From: Leptolinea sp. UBA5203
GTDB taxonomy: Bacteria > Chloroflexota > Anaerolineae > Anaerolineales > Anaerolineaceae
DNA length: 64,000 bases
NCBI GenBank assembly: GCA_002412765.1
Contig: DHVR01000002.1
Span: 123,253-187,252 of the forward strand
Reading direction: 5' to 3'
The notes below the pieces were generated by a model that saw only the letters and a list, made by a program, of their open reading frames with translations, was not told the origin of the DNA and did no database searches. Shown here one piece after another: positions 7,949-16,949 of this stretch. A program made the translations under genes and the position numbers. Every line of letters begins with the position of its first letter. Position 1 is the stretch's first letter.

Positions 7949-8905
7949 TTATCCTTCGTTAGGATTAGACGGCATGGATTGAGGGATTTCTTGATGGACA
8001 ATATAAGCCGGACGTTTCATGGAAGCATCAAAAATTCTGGCCAGATACTCGCCAAAAATACCTAGCGCAAATAATTGAGCCCCGCTGAAGATGGAGACGA
8101 TGGAGGATAAAAATGGGAAACCCGGAATACTGCCGACGGTCCAGTAGATGATAAATACATAGATAAAAATGAAAATGCCGACCAGGGTCAGGAAGAAACC
8201 GAGCCAACTGGCAAAACGTAAAGGAATGGTACTGAATCCTGTAAGGATTAAAAAGGCCTGAGATGCTAATTTCATAAAATTGTAATTCGATTGGCCAATA
8301 GTACGCGGTTCCTCGTGCACGGGAATGGAAGCGAAACGAGTTGTGCCCCAGGAAAGCAGGGCATCAATGATCACACCAGGGTTGTTGTAGTTTTCAAAAG
8401 CATCACGGATATTGGTGCGAAGGCCACGAAAAGCAGAAAGCTCTCTGACGGTCTTGATCCCCATCACCGTTGCGAGCAGTTTTTTGGTTAAGCGGGAGGA
8501 GATATTACGCCAGAGTGAATGAGGCATCTTATCAGGACACCCATAAACGACGTCAAAACCTTCCTGCAACTTGGCAATTAGCTTTGGAATTTCACGTGGA
8601 GGATGCTGTAAATCGTCATCCATGGTGATGATCGCATCCATTTTTGCTGCCCGGATACCACACAACAACGCATTGTGCTGTCCGTAATTTCGCATCATAT
8701 TGATACCGCGTATCGTTGTGTTACGGGCTGATAGTTCTTGGATGACATTCCAGGAATCATCCGGACTTCCATCGTTGATCAGTAGAATTTCAAAATCATT
8801 CACGACGGCTGGCAATACTTCCATTAATTGATTCACTAGCAAAGGCAGAGTGTCTCTTCCGTTATAGACCGGTATGACCACGGTGATAGATTTTATAGGT
8901 TCCAT
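7949..8905 (-). CDS. Family 2 glycosyltransferase (DPM1/GtrB-like)
   Basis: This 318-residue protein has an N-terminal GT-A domain and two C-terminal membrane helices (about residues 235-260 and 272-295), the architecture of polyprenyl-phosphate glycosyltransferases such as GtrB/ArnC. Donor-binding motifs are VVIPVYNG at the N-terminus, INDGSPDDSW at about 45 and TMDDDLQHPP at about 95. The expected role is transfer of a sugar from a nucleotide donor to a lipid phosphate carrier at the inner membrane face. A GT-C-like membrane protein encoded just upstream could use that lipid-linked sugar. The sugar is unknown. Confidence 0.87.
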   Translation of the reverse strand: MEPIKSITVVIPVYNGRDTLPLLVNQLMEVLPAVVNDFEILLINDGSPDDSWNVIQELSARNTTIRGINMMRNYGQHNALLCGIRAAKMDAIITMDDDLQHPPREIPKLIAKLQEGFDVVYGCPDKMPHSLWRNISSRLTKKLLATVMGIKTVRELSAFRGLRTNIRDAFENYNNPGVIIDALLSWGTTRFASIPVHEEPRTIGQSNYNFMKLASQAFLILTGFSTIPLRFASWLGFFLTLVGIFIFIYVFIIYWTVGSIPGFPFLSSIVSIFSGAQLFALGIFGEYLARIFDASMKRPAYIVHQEIPQSMPSNPNEG

Positions 8906-8965
8906 GTGATTCCAGTTTTCTTAGTAGAATGATGCAACACGAAAATATTATAACATCGGATCAAT

Positions 8966-10999
8966 TTAGGGACAGTCTAAAAGATCCATTTCACTTTCAA
9001 GGATTGGATTTCCCGCATCGGGATCCGAGAATTCTAATTGGTATCGGCTTAATTCTTTGCAAAGCCGTTTTTCCAATTGTTTATCCATGGTGTAGGCTTT
9101 TTGAATATACTTCACGGCTTTTTCCCAATCCCCAGTCGCAGCATAGGCTTCACTGAACGGCAAATATTCTGACCCCGCTTTGGCTTTGAGTTGTTGATCG
9201 GCGACTTGTTTTTCGATATCCAGGATGACAGCCCAATCTTTATATTGCCTGGCAAGGTCTGCTTTTTGGTAAAAATAACACCAGCCGTGAGCAGGCTCTT
9301 TCCCGAATATTGTCTCATCCATGCCTAATGGCGTTGCTGGATCTTCGGAACGAATGCGATAGGGATCAGACAGGTCAATGATATCATCCATTGATTCAGG
9401 AATTAGTGGATCATTATGGCTTTGTTCTGGATCCAGGATTCGTAAACAAGCATCTGTCGTGTAAAAGAATCCGACGATTTGATCCGTGGTTCCGATAAAT
9501 TCAGTACTACGGTAATTTTTTATGATCTGTGTGCCTGGATTTAAATCCGGTAACGTGCTGCCCAGACGAATATCGGTAAACATCATCATGTACTTTAAGG
9601 GGTCATGGTCATTAGAGGTATCGTAAATCCAATTCAGGGGTGCGGTGAGGGAATTATCCGAAGAAAATGTTAAAGGAAAGGTTTCTGAAAGCAAAAGGGT
9701 ATTCTCCTGCAAGTCAGGCACGCGCCAGGTTAGCTGCCAGAAAAACTGATTATGAATATTCCATTCTCGTCGAAAGACATTGGCATTGGTAAAATGAGCC
9801 CCGATTGAAAAACTGATCAGTAACGAAAGGCATGCCAGCTTTACTGTGTTGCTAAAAAATAATTTTTCAATAAGATACACCAGGAATAGAGAACTCCCAA
9901 ACATCAGGGAAAGAAAAAATCTATCATAAGGGTAGGTTAGTTGAATGGGAAGATTCGTCGCCCAAAAAGGAAAGGCGCCAAAAAGTATCGCTGTGATGGC
10001 AAAGATTAAAATCTGATTTTCATATTTCACAAAAAGTGAATTTTGCTTCTTGTTAATCGTAGCTACTGGGAATGTGTTTTTAAGCAGGAGATAAGCTAAT
10101 GGGATTAGGAGTAAGACAAGTGCCCAATAAAAGAATTGGGATGAACCTTTAATCATGGTTAAATTTGGAAATTGGAAGACTTCGGTCCATGACTGCCATA
10201 TCGTAAGGTAGACATCCTGTACGATTCGGTTTAAAAAAACAATGATGGGATGATATTCTCCACCCGAAAGTTTGCTCAGGGTAACGGGATGATAGGTTGG
10301 AAATTTAAAAATATAAACACGCCAGATAAAGAAGGTTAATAGACCAACCCCGTAAGGAAGATACTCGCGAAACATGGTAAGGAACCAGATTTTGAATTTC
10401 CGAAAATCCAGCGAATATTTATTCCAGATGATCAAGATGCGGAGGAATTCGAGGCCGGCATAATATTCAGTTGAAAAGATGGTGAATAATTGTAAAAATA
10501 CACTGGCGATAACCAGGAAAACTTTCTTGCGCCCTCTGGTTTCCATGGCGAGGATCATCACGCCCAGGGATAAAAATAAAGAAGTTAAAAGGATGAACCC
10601 ATTGGAATAAATGATGGCAATCGGCTGCTGTTTAAAGCCTGGGAAGATGGTAAATAAAATACTAACCCATAACATTTGTTTCTTTAAATCCGGCCAGATT
10701 TTTGTTAATGCCCAATAGACTGACAAGCCGCACAGCCAACGGGATAATAACGCAAAAGCCTGCCAATAAATGGGTTTCATCGGCACGATACTGGTAGTAA
10801 ACATATAGATGCCCATGAGGAATGGACGGTCGGAAGACAATACTTCTTTGAAACCTGACGGGCCAAGAGTTTTTGCGAACCAAGCCATCGGCCAATCATC
10901 CCAGTAGAATCCCAGCCAGGGAATCAGGATACCATAGGCCAATAAGCTAAATAATAAAAGTAATAGAGCGGGGGAATGTTTTTTCAGGAAAGCTTTCAT
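8966..10999 (-). CDS. Large polytopic membrane protein, GT-C-like, with C-terminal TPR
   Basis: This 677-residue protein has about ten hydrophobic helices in its first 400 residues. After the first helix it carries WLGFYWDDWPM, an acidic pair in the first external loop like the catalytic acidic motif of GT-C glycosyltransferases. Residues from about 400 onward form a soluble, probably external, region. The last 90 residues (KDWAVILDIEKQ, then AYAATGDWEKAVKYIQKAYTMD) look like tetratricopeptide repeats. It is the first gene of the glycan operon. A role in transferring lipid-linked sugars outside the membrane is plausible, but family membership is not certain. Confidence 0.65.
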   Translation of the reverse strand: MKAFLKKHSPALLLLLFSLLAYGILIPWLGFYWDDWPMAWFAKTLGPSGFKEVLSSDRPFLMGIYMFTTSIVPMKPIYWQAFALLSRWLCGLSVYWALTKIWPDLKKQMLWVSILFTIFPGFKQQPIAIIYSNGFILLTSLFLSLGVMILAMETRGRKKVFLVIASVFLQLFTIFSTEYYAGLEFLRILIIWNKYSLDFRKFKIWFLTMFREYLPYGVGLLTFFIWRVYIFKFPTYHPVTLSKLSGGEYHPIIVFLNRIVQDVYLTIWQSWTEVFQFPNLTMIKGSSQFFYWALVLLLIPLAYLLLKNTFPVATINKKQNSLFVKYENQILIFAITAILFGAFPFWATNLPIQLTYPYDRFFLSLMFGSSLFLVYLIEKLFFSNTVKLACLSLLISFSIGAHFTNANVFRREWNIHNQFFWQLTWRVPDLQENTLLLSETFPLTFSSDNSLTAPLNWIYDTSNDHDPLKYMMMFTDIRLGSTLPDLNPGTQIIKNYRSTEFIGTTDQIVGFFYTTDACLRILDPEQSHNDPLIPESMDDIIDLSDPYRIRSEDPATPLGMDETIFGKEPAHGWCYFYQKADLARQYKDWAVILDIEKQVADQQLKAKAGSEYLPFSEAYAATGDWEKAVKYIQKAYTMDKQLEKRLCKELSRYQLEFSDPDAGNPILESEMDLLDCP

Positions 11000-11066
11000 G
11001 AATGAATTGCTGTGCTCCTATCTGACTGGTTAAACCTAAACCGATTTTACCACCAAAGGGGGTGAT

Positions 11067-11105
11067 AAAAAAAAAGAAAAGCGGGTTCTTTGAGGGAACC
11101 CGCTT
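11067..11105 (-). terminator. Rho-independent terminator after Acd gene
   Basis: A 10-bp perfect stem (AAGCGGGTTC / GAACCCGCTT, loop 7 nt) is followed on the minus strand by a run of T interrupted by one C. It lies just past the stop codon of the acetyl-CoA synthetase gene. Confidence 0.9.
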
Positions 11106-11126
11106 GATTTGAAAAAAGGGTATTGA

Positions 11127-13238
11127 CTAAATCTTTTTGAGGATGATACGAGCGTCAACAACTTTCAGACCGGTACCTTCTTCGTAGACAAGAACAGGAT
11201 TGGCATCTGTTTCGCTGATTTCATTGCGCAGATCGTATACCATTTGAGAGTACAGGGAAAGGATTTCAGCCAATTTTTCCCGGTCTCTTGGAGATTCACC
11301 GCGGACACCAGCCAAAATGGGAGCGCCCTTGATTTCGTTCATCATCCGACGAGACTCACCAACGGAAATTGGAGCCACACGGAATGTAACGTCTTTGAGA
11401 ACTTCCACAAAAATACCACCCAGACCGAACATGACGGTAGGGCCAAAGGTTGCATCGTTGACAGAGCCGATGATAACCTCCGTTCCCCAGGGTGCCATTT
11501 CCTGAATCAAAACACCATGAATACTTGCATCTGCTTTGTAAGCTTTTGCATTTTCGATGATGGTTTTGTAAGATTCGCGGATTCCGTCAGCATCTTTGAT
11601 ATTGACTTTGACACCGCCCGCATCGGATTTATGAAGAATGTCAGGAGAGACGATTTTCATGACGATCGGGTAACCGATTTTGTTTGCAAATTGTACAGCT
11701 TCTTCTTCACTAGTAGCCAATTTATGATTGGTAACAGGCAGACCATACGCTTCAAAGATGGATTTTGCTTCGACTTCGGTTAAAACATCACGCCCATTGG
11801 CACGTGCAGCGTCAATGATCTGTTTGGCTTTTTTAGCGTCGATGTTTTTTGCGGGAACAATGGTTTCAGAGGAGTATTCTTTCATCTGGAACAATTGACG
11901 CAAAGCAGCCATCGCATTCATGGCTACATCAGGAGCGCCATAAGCAGGCACACCGTTTTCTGAAAGCCAGCGCATGGCAGTTTCAGAGCGTTCGCCACCG
12001 ACATAAGATACAGTGACCGGTTTGTCTTTGATTCCAGATTCCAGCAATGCCTTCTGGATGCCCTGGGCAATACCCATGGGATCAGAGGAAGCGGTTTCAC
12101 AGAACAGAATGACTACACCATCCACCCAGGGGTGAATGATGGAAGCTTTGAAAGAATCCACATACCAATCGGTGCTGGCCATGCCGGTGATATCTACCGG
12201 GTTTTTGGCTGAGCCAAAGGAGGGCATGTGTTTCTTTAATTCAGTTTGAAGTTCTGGGGGTGCGAAGCGCAGGGGAATGCCGTACTTTTCAGCAGCATCC
12301 GTTGCCAAAACACCAACACCACCGCCATTTGTGATAATTAATAAATTCTCTCCCTTCAAAGGTGGCTGGAGGGAGAGAGCAAGAGCACGATCAAATAAAT
12401 TGTCCAGATCGGATGCTTCTACCACACCGGCCTGATGAAAGGCTGCGCCATAGACTTTCGCAGCACCGGCCAGGGATCCCGTGTGGGAAGCGGCAGCAGC
12501 GGCGCCATGTTCTGATGTTCCAGATTTGAGGGCAATGATGGGTTTGGTAGCTTTTTTGCTGACATCCATGAATTTACGGCCGTCTTTCAAGCCTTCAACA
12601 TAGAGGGAGATGCAGCTGGTGTTTTCATCGGTGTCAAGCCATTCAACAACATCGGCAAAACTGACATCCGACATATTTCCAATAGAGATCAGTTTATCAA
12701 ATCCAATTCTACGGGTGTAGGTGGATGCATCCATGGCGATTAATAAAGCACCACTCTGAGAAACCAGGGATGATTTACCAGGTAAGGGCAGGAATGGAGC
12801 AAAAGACGCGTTCAGTTTATCTGAATTGGAAAGCGTACCCACAATGTTCGGGCCTAATACGCGCATGCCATACGAATGAGCAATAGCCACAATTTCTTCT
12901 TCCAGCGCTTTTTCACCAACTTCACTAAAACCTGATGAGATGATGATCAGGCCTTTGACACCTTTTTTACCACATTCTTCTGCTGCTTCTTTAACCATGC
13001 TGGCTGGCACAGTAATTACGGCTGCATCAATAGGGCCTGGCACATCATTAACTGAAGCATAAACCTTTAAGCCTAAAATTTCAGTTGCTTTAGGGTTGAT
13101 GGGATAAATTTTTCCCTCATATTTGCTTTTGATGAGATTATCAACAACGGTATGTCCAATTTTCCCCGCTTGAGACGATGCACCTACAACAGCAACCGAT
13201 TTTGGTCGGAAGAGGCCGTTAAGATTATCACTATCCAC
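11127..13238 (-). CDS. Acetate-CoA ligase (ADP-forming), fused alpha-beta
   Basis: This 703-residue protein fuses the alpha and beta parts of ADP-forming acyl-CoA synthetase. It converts acetyl-CoA + ADP + Pi to acetate + CoA + ATP, conserving energy in one step. The N-terminal CoA-binding domain begins SVAVVGASSQAGKIGHTV (residues 13-30). The succinyl-CoA-ligase-like domain carries the phosphohistidine motif SHTGSLAG at about 245-255. The C-terminal third is an ATP-grasp domain (FEAYGLPVTNHKLA, GYPIVMKIVSPDILHKSDAGGV, PTVMFGLGGIFVEVLKD). Start is the GTG at 13238 with GGAGG 6 nt upstream. Together with AckA the organism has two ATP-yielding acetate routes. Substrate range (acetate, propionate, branched or aryl acids) cannot be read from sequence. 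Confidence 0.9.
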   Translation of the reverse strand: MDSDNLNGLFRPKSVAVVGASSQAGKIGHTVVDNLIKSKYEGKIYPINPKATEILGLKVYASVNDVPGPIDAAVITVPASMVKEAAEECGKKGVKGLIIISSGFSEVGEKALEEEIVAIAHSYGMRVLGPNIVGTLSNSDKLNASFAPFLPLPGKSSLVSQSGALLIAMDASTYTRRIGFDKLISIGNMSDVSFADVVEWLDTDENTSCISLYVEGLKDGRKFMDVSKKATKPIIALKSGTSEHGAAAAASHTGSLAGAAKVYGAAFHQAGVVEASDLDNLFDRALALSLQPPLKGENLLIITNGGGVGVLATDAAEKYGIPLRFAPPELQTELKKHMPSFGSAKNPVDITGMASTDWYVDSFKASIIHPWVDGVVILFCETASSDPMGIAQGIQKALLESGIKDKPVTVSYVGGERSETAMRWLSENGVPAYGAPDVAMNAMAALRQLFQMKEYSSETIVPAKNIDAKKAKQIIDAARANGRDVLTEVEAKSIFEAYGLPVTNHKLATSEEEAVQFANKIGYPIVMKIVSPDILHKSDAGGVKVNIKDADGIRESYKTIIENAKAYKADASIHGVLIQEMAPWGTEVIIGSVNDATFGPTVMFGLGGIFVEVLKDVTFRVAPISVGESRRMMNEIKGAPILAGVRGESPRDREKLAEILSLYSQMVYDLRNEISETDANPVLVYEEGTGLKVVDARIILKKI

Positions 13239-13439
13239 TTGAATCCTCCAAAGAGTTATATATATTATTATGGTGAAATGAACTACTCACAATTAACAAG
13301 TATACCATCACATATGTTCTTAAAGAGAGTAAAAATGTACTTGCTTTCTTGGACTTTGATCATATATTTTTGTTCTATTCAGGTGATAAATAGAAATATA
13401 AAGTAGAATTGTTTTATAAAAAGATGCAATGGGGTGATT

Positions 13440-14777
13440 ATGGTGATGAAAAATGAGTTATGGAAAGATAAATTAATTCAAGCTGTGCTAAACGCTGCAG
13501 ATCCCAAAAAAGCGATTCTAACTGCATTTCAGCCACTGAATCATAAAATTCCGGGGATCGATCAGCTAAGAGAATTGGGCTATCAAAGATTGCATCTGAT
13601 CAGTATTGGCAAAGCAGCGATCCCGATGGCTGAAGGTCTCCTTAAGAAATTTGGTGAGAAAATCACAGGCGGGGTCATTGTCCCCAAAGCAAGTTATGAG
13701 ATGGAAATTGAAACCTGGCAGCAGCGTTTTACAATTCTCCCCTCTGCTCATCCGGTACCCAATGAACGCAGCATAGCGGCAGGTAAGGCAATATTTTCTT
13801 ATCTTTCCAACTTGACGCCCAATGATTTTGTTTTTTACTTAATTTCTGGGGGGGGATCATCTCTGGTGACGGTACCCGAGCCCGGCATTAGCTTGAATGA
13901 TATGCAAGCAGTAAATCAGCTTTTATTGGATAGCGGCGCAACGATTGACGAAATTAATGGCATCCGAAAACATCTTGATCAAATCAAAGGTGGTAAATTA
14001 ATCCAGAAAACTTATCCGGCGGGTTTTAGTACCCTGATCCTGTCGGATGTGCTTGGCGATCCTCTGGATGTGATTGCTTCCGGGCCAACGGTTTTTGATC
14101 CTAGCACTTATCAGGACGCATGGGACACGATTGAAAGGTATACGCTTCAGCAAAGAATGCCCAAAAGTGTTATTCGATTTATACAACAAGGTATGGCTGG
14201 ACTTCATCGTGAAACACCCAAGCAAGCCCTACAAAACCAAAGAATTTGGCCTGCACAGATAATAGGCGGCAATCGGAATTCCCTGATTGCTGCGTCCGAG
14301 GCTGCGGCCTTGTCAGGCTTAAAACCAGTCATTCTATCGGATCATCTAATTGGAGAAGCAAGGGTTGCTGGGGAATGGATGGTAAACCAGGCCAAAGCCT
14401 ATCTGAACGTATCTACAAAGGTTCTGGGTGATATTTGTTTTTTAGCTGGCGGTGAAACAACGGTCACTATACAGGGAAATGGAAAAGGGGGCAGGAATCT
14501 GGAACTGGCTTTGGCAGTGGTTAAGCCGTTAAGTGAAATGAAGTGTGCCTATTTTTGTTCTTTCGCAACCGATGGAGAAGATGGTCCCACTGATGCTGCG
14601 GGTGCCTGGGTGGATCAGGATACCTATGAAACAGCCAAGAAGTTGGGACTTAACCCAGAGGTTTATTTAGCTCGGAATGACTCATATACCTTTTTTGAAA
14701 AACTAAGTCAATTAATCCGCACAGGTTCAACCGGAACCAATGTAAACGATGTTTGTTTCCTGATTGTACGAGATTAA
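13440..14777 (+). CDS. Glycerate 2-kinase (GckA/MOFRL family)
   Basis: This is a roughly 445-residue DUF4147/MOFRL-type kinase that phosphorylates D-glycerate at position 2 to give 2-phosphoglycerate. Family segments are ISIGKAAIPMAEGLL near 60, SAHPVPNERSIAAGKAI at about 105, FYLISGGGSSLV at about 137, ILSDVLGDPLDVIASGPTV at about 207, and the C-terminal GKGGRNLELALAV and FATDGEDGPTDAAGAW of the MOFRL domain. GTG 13434, ATG 13440 and ATG 13446 all compete behind GGGGTG; ATG 13440 is a compromise. It stands alone in a divergent position to Acd. With the reductase at 15960 it could convert glyoxylate-derived or serine-derived hydroxypyruvate to a glycolytic intermediate. Confidence 0.88.
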   Translation: MVMKNELWKDKLIQAVLNAADPKKAILTAFQPLNHKIPGIDQLRELGYQRLHLISIGKAAIPMAEGLLKKFGEKITGGVIVPKASYEMEIETWQQRFTILPSAHPVPNERSIAAGKAIFSYLSNLTPNDFVFYLISGGGSSLVTVPEPGISLNDMQAVNQLLLDSGATIDEINGIRKHLDQIKGGKLIQKTYPAGFSTLILSDVLGDPLDVIASGPTVFDPSTYQDAWDTIERYTLQQRMPKSVIRFIQQGMAGLHRETPKQALQNQRIWPAQIIGGNRNSLIAASEAAALSGLKPVILSDHLIGEARVAGEWMVNQAKAYLNVSTKVLGDICFLAGGETTVTIQGNGKGGRNLELALAVVKPLSEMKCAYFCSFATDGEDGPTDAAGAWVDQDTYETAKKLGLNPEVYLARNDSYTFFEKLSQLIRTGSTGTNVNDVCFLIVRD

Positions 14778-14797
14778 TCCTGAGGAATGATTAAATA

Positions 14798-14830
14798 AAT
14801 AGCCTGCCAAGAAGAAATTGGCAGGCTATT
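14798..14830. terminator. Bidirectional terminator between convergent genes
   Basis: A 13-bp perfect stem (AATAGCCTGCCAA / TTGGCAGGCTATT) with a 7-nt loop lies between the convergent glycerate kinase and zinc-ribbon genes. T-rich sequence follows on both strands, though no long T-run. Confidence 0.8.
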
Positions 14831-14850
14831 GTTTGTCTCAAGAATAGGCT

Positions 14851-15936
14851 TTAGTTTACTGGGCTGATGGAGAGGACGCTATTAAATCCATTAACGGTTA
14901 AGTTCCATTCTGAACCTGGTTCGCATGCAGAAAATTCTTCATAGGTCGAAGGAGAATACTCATACTGTTTTGAGTCAGCAGAGAAAAGGACGGTGTAGGA
15001 CTCTGTTTGATCAGCAGCCCGTTGATCTGAACTAAGGGAATAGTTTGGCCAGTATGGGTTCATATCCGAACCGCTGGAGGTTACTTGATCCTCATTTTGC
15101 CAGCCCATGATCTCGTAAGAACAATAGGGTTCCGATACCTGGTAAACACAATCCTGGACAACCTCTGCATATCCATTACCCAGATCCTTGGTATATGGAG
15201 TCCCACAAACTTCCTCTGCACCTGATACATATTCTGTTTCGTCATGGTGATATCTGGGTTTACAAGAAAGGTTGGTGGCATCTGCAGGAATATCCGCCTG
15301 CCAGTCTTCCGCTTGCATGGGGCCATAGCGTTCGATGTTTACACTATAAGTCCAGGAGACAGATTTAACCGTCCCGCGTAATTCTTCTTTGGAGAATAGT
15401 CCCGATATTCCTGAAACTACCAAACAACAGATAGCTATAGCACCCAAAATTAAGAGAACCAATAGGATTGGGTTCATTTTCTTTTTATCTGTTGAGGATT
15501 GTACTGGAGCCGCTGCTTTGGCCTGGGTTCCCAAACCAGTCCCGCATTGATGGCAGGTGGTAAGGGTAATTGCATTCTCAGCGCCGCAGGAAGCACAATT
15601 CACAGTTGTTTTTTGACCAGGTTTGAAGGCACCTAGTATTTGACCCGTTTTTCGGCGAGCACCTTCAGAGATATCACCGCCGCATTGAACGCAAATTTGG
15701 GCATCGGCTGAATTTCGCGTTGTGCAATAAGGGCAGTTAATATCGGGGCCTAGGACTGCTTTCTTAACCTCCGCTTCGTCTTTAATTAATTCAGCGGCAT
15801 CTTGTTGGTAAAAATCCACATTAGCGGGTTGTGGAGAACCACATTGGGCACATACTTTAGCTGACCCAATGTTTTTGGATTTGCATTGAGGACAATTCCA
15901 AAATAGATGAATGAAACCTTGTGATTTTTGAGCCAT
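14851..15936 (-). CDS. Multi-zinc-ribbon protein with one membrane helix
   Basis: This 361-residue protein has three zinc ribbons of the CxxC-CxxC type: CPQC...CAQC (about 15-32), CPYC...CVQC (about 70-87) and CASC...CHQC (about 113-130). A basic linker and one hydrophobic helix (about residues 157-178, rich in Leu/Ile/Val) follow. The remaining 180 residues are Tyr/Ser/Glu-rich with several cysteines and look extracytoplasmic. Topology would be zinc ribbons inside and the Cys-containing domain outside. No enzymatic motif is seen and I do not recognise the outer domain. It lies 24 bp upstream of the reductase stop, in the opposite order, so it is the last gene of its strand group. Confidence 0.75.
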   Translation of the reverse strand: MAQKSQGFIHLFWNCPQCKSKNIGSAKVCAQCGSPQPANVDFYQQDAAELIKDEAEVKKAVLGPDINCPYCTTRNSADAQICVQCGGDISEGARRKTGQILGAFKPGQKTTVNCASCGAENAITLTTCHQCGTGLGTQAKAAAPVQSSTDKKKMNPILLVLLILGAIAICCLVVSGISGLFSKEELRGTVKSVSWTYSVNIERYGPMQAEDWQADIPADATNLSCKPRYHHDETEYVSGAEEVCGTPYTKDLGNGYAEVVQDCVYQVSEPYCSYEIMGWQNEDQVTSSGSDMNPYWPNYSLSSDQRAADQTESYTVLFSADSKQYEYSPSTYEEFSACEPGSEWNLTVNGFNSVLSISPVN

Positions 15937-15959
15937 TCGTCTTCCTCCCGATGAATATA

Positions 15960-16949
15960 TTAATTCAAGCCTTGGTAGACTTGCGGGTTATAACAATAAG
16001 GGATAGGGTCATCCTTAAGGGCAGCCTGAATATTCTCAACACACATCATGGACATTCTCTTGCGAATTGGTGCACTGGCACTGGCGATGTGGGGTGTAAG
16101 GAGAACATTCTTACATTTTACCAGCGGGTGATTTGCAGGAATAGGCTCCGGGTCAAAAACGTCCAGGGCAGCGCCAGCAATTTTATGATCCAAAATGGCA
16201 TCCGTGAGCGCATCGGAATTAACAATTTTTCCGCGGGCTATGTTGATCAAGTAAGCAGAAGTTTTCATTAGGGCAATTTTCTCTGCATTGATCAGATTTT
16301 CAGTATGAGCATTTAAGTTGGTATGGATGGATACGAAATCCGATTGCTGCATTAATTCACCTAACTGCGCATAGCGATAGCCATATTTCTCTTCCAGTTC
16401 TGGCTTACGTGTCTGACTGTAATACAAAATCTTCATGTTAAAGCCAACCGCGCGCCGGGCTACCGCCTGACCGATCTGGCCAAGACCGATGATTCCCAGG
16501 GTGGATTGATATAGATCAGCGCCCAATAATACGTCCGGTCCCCATGGGCGCCAAATTCCCTGCATAACCTCCTGGTTGGATTCTGTCACTCGGCGGGCGA
16601 TAGAGGTCATCAAAGCCCAGGTGAAATCGGCACAGGATTCTGTCAACACATTGGGTGTGTTTCCCACGGGAATCTTTTGTTCAGTAGCGTAGATGATATC
16701 AATATTATCCACGCCAACTGCCATCTGACTGATGATTTTCAAGTGACCGGAACCAGCCTGAATGACATCCCTGTCGATTGGATCGGTCAGCATGGAAAGG
16801 ATGGCTGCCGAACGGGAGGAAGCTTCCACTAAAGCAGAATGTGGAGGCGGTGTTTCCTGGGTCCAGATTTCTGGTTCAGCGAACTCACGCAATTTATCGA
16901 GCGCTTCGGGATGAATCAGCCGGGTGACAAAAACGGTTGGTTTACTCAT
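15960..16949 (-). CDS. gyaR: D-2-hydroxyacid dehydrogenase (glyoxylate/hydroxypyruvate reductase)
   Basis: This 329-residue NAD(P)H-dependent enzyme belongs to the D-isomer 2-hydroxyacid dehydrogenase family. Its best match by eye is GyaR/GhrB, which reduce glyoxylate to glycolate or hydroxypyruvate to D-glycerate. Signatures are the nucleotide-binding GLGQIGQAVARRA at about 155, substrate-binding MAVGVDNID at about 77, Arg in NIARGKIVNSDAL at about 235, Glu in DVFDPEPIP at about 262 and His in LLTPHIASAS at about 285. The ATG overlaps the stop of htpG by 4 nt (ATGA), so it is coupled to that gene. The glycerate kinase at 13440 supplies a plausible next step. Confidence 0.83.
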   Translation of the reverse strand: MSKPTVFVTRLIHPEALDKLREFAEPEIWTQETPPPHSALVEASSRSAAILSMLTDPIDRDVIQAGSGHLKIISQMAVGVDNIDIIYATEQKIPVGNTPNVLTESCADFTWALMTSIARRVTESNQEVMQGIWRPWGPDVLLGADLYQSTLGIIGLGQIGQAVARRAVGFNMKILYYSQTRKPELEEKYGYRYAQLGELMQQSDFVSIHTNLNAHTENLINAEKIALMKTSAYLINIARGKIVNSDALTDAILDHKIAGAALDVFDPEPIPANHPLVKCKNVLLTPHIASASAPIRKRMSMMCVENIQAALKDDPIPYCYNPQVYQGLN

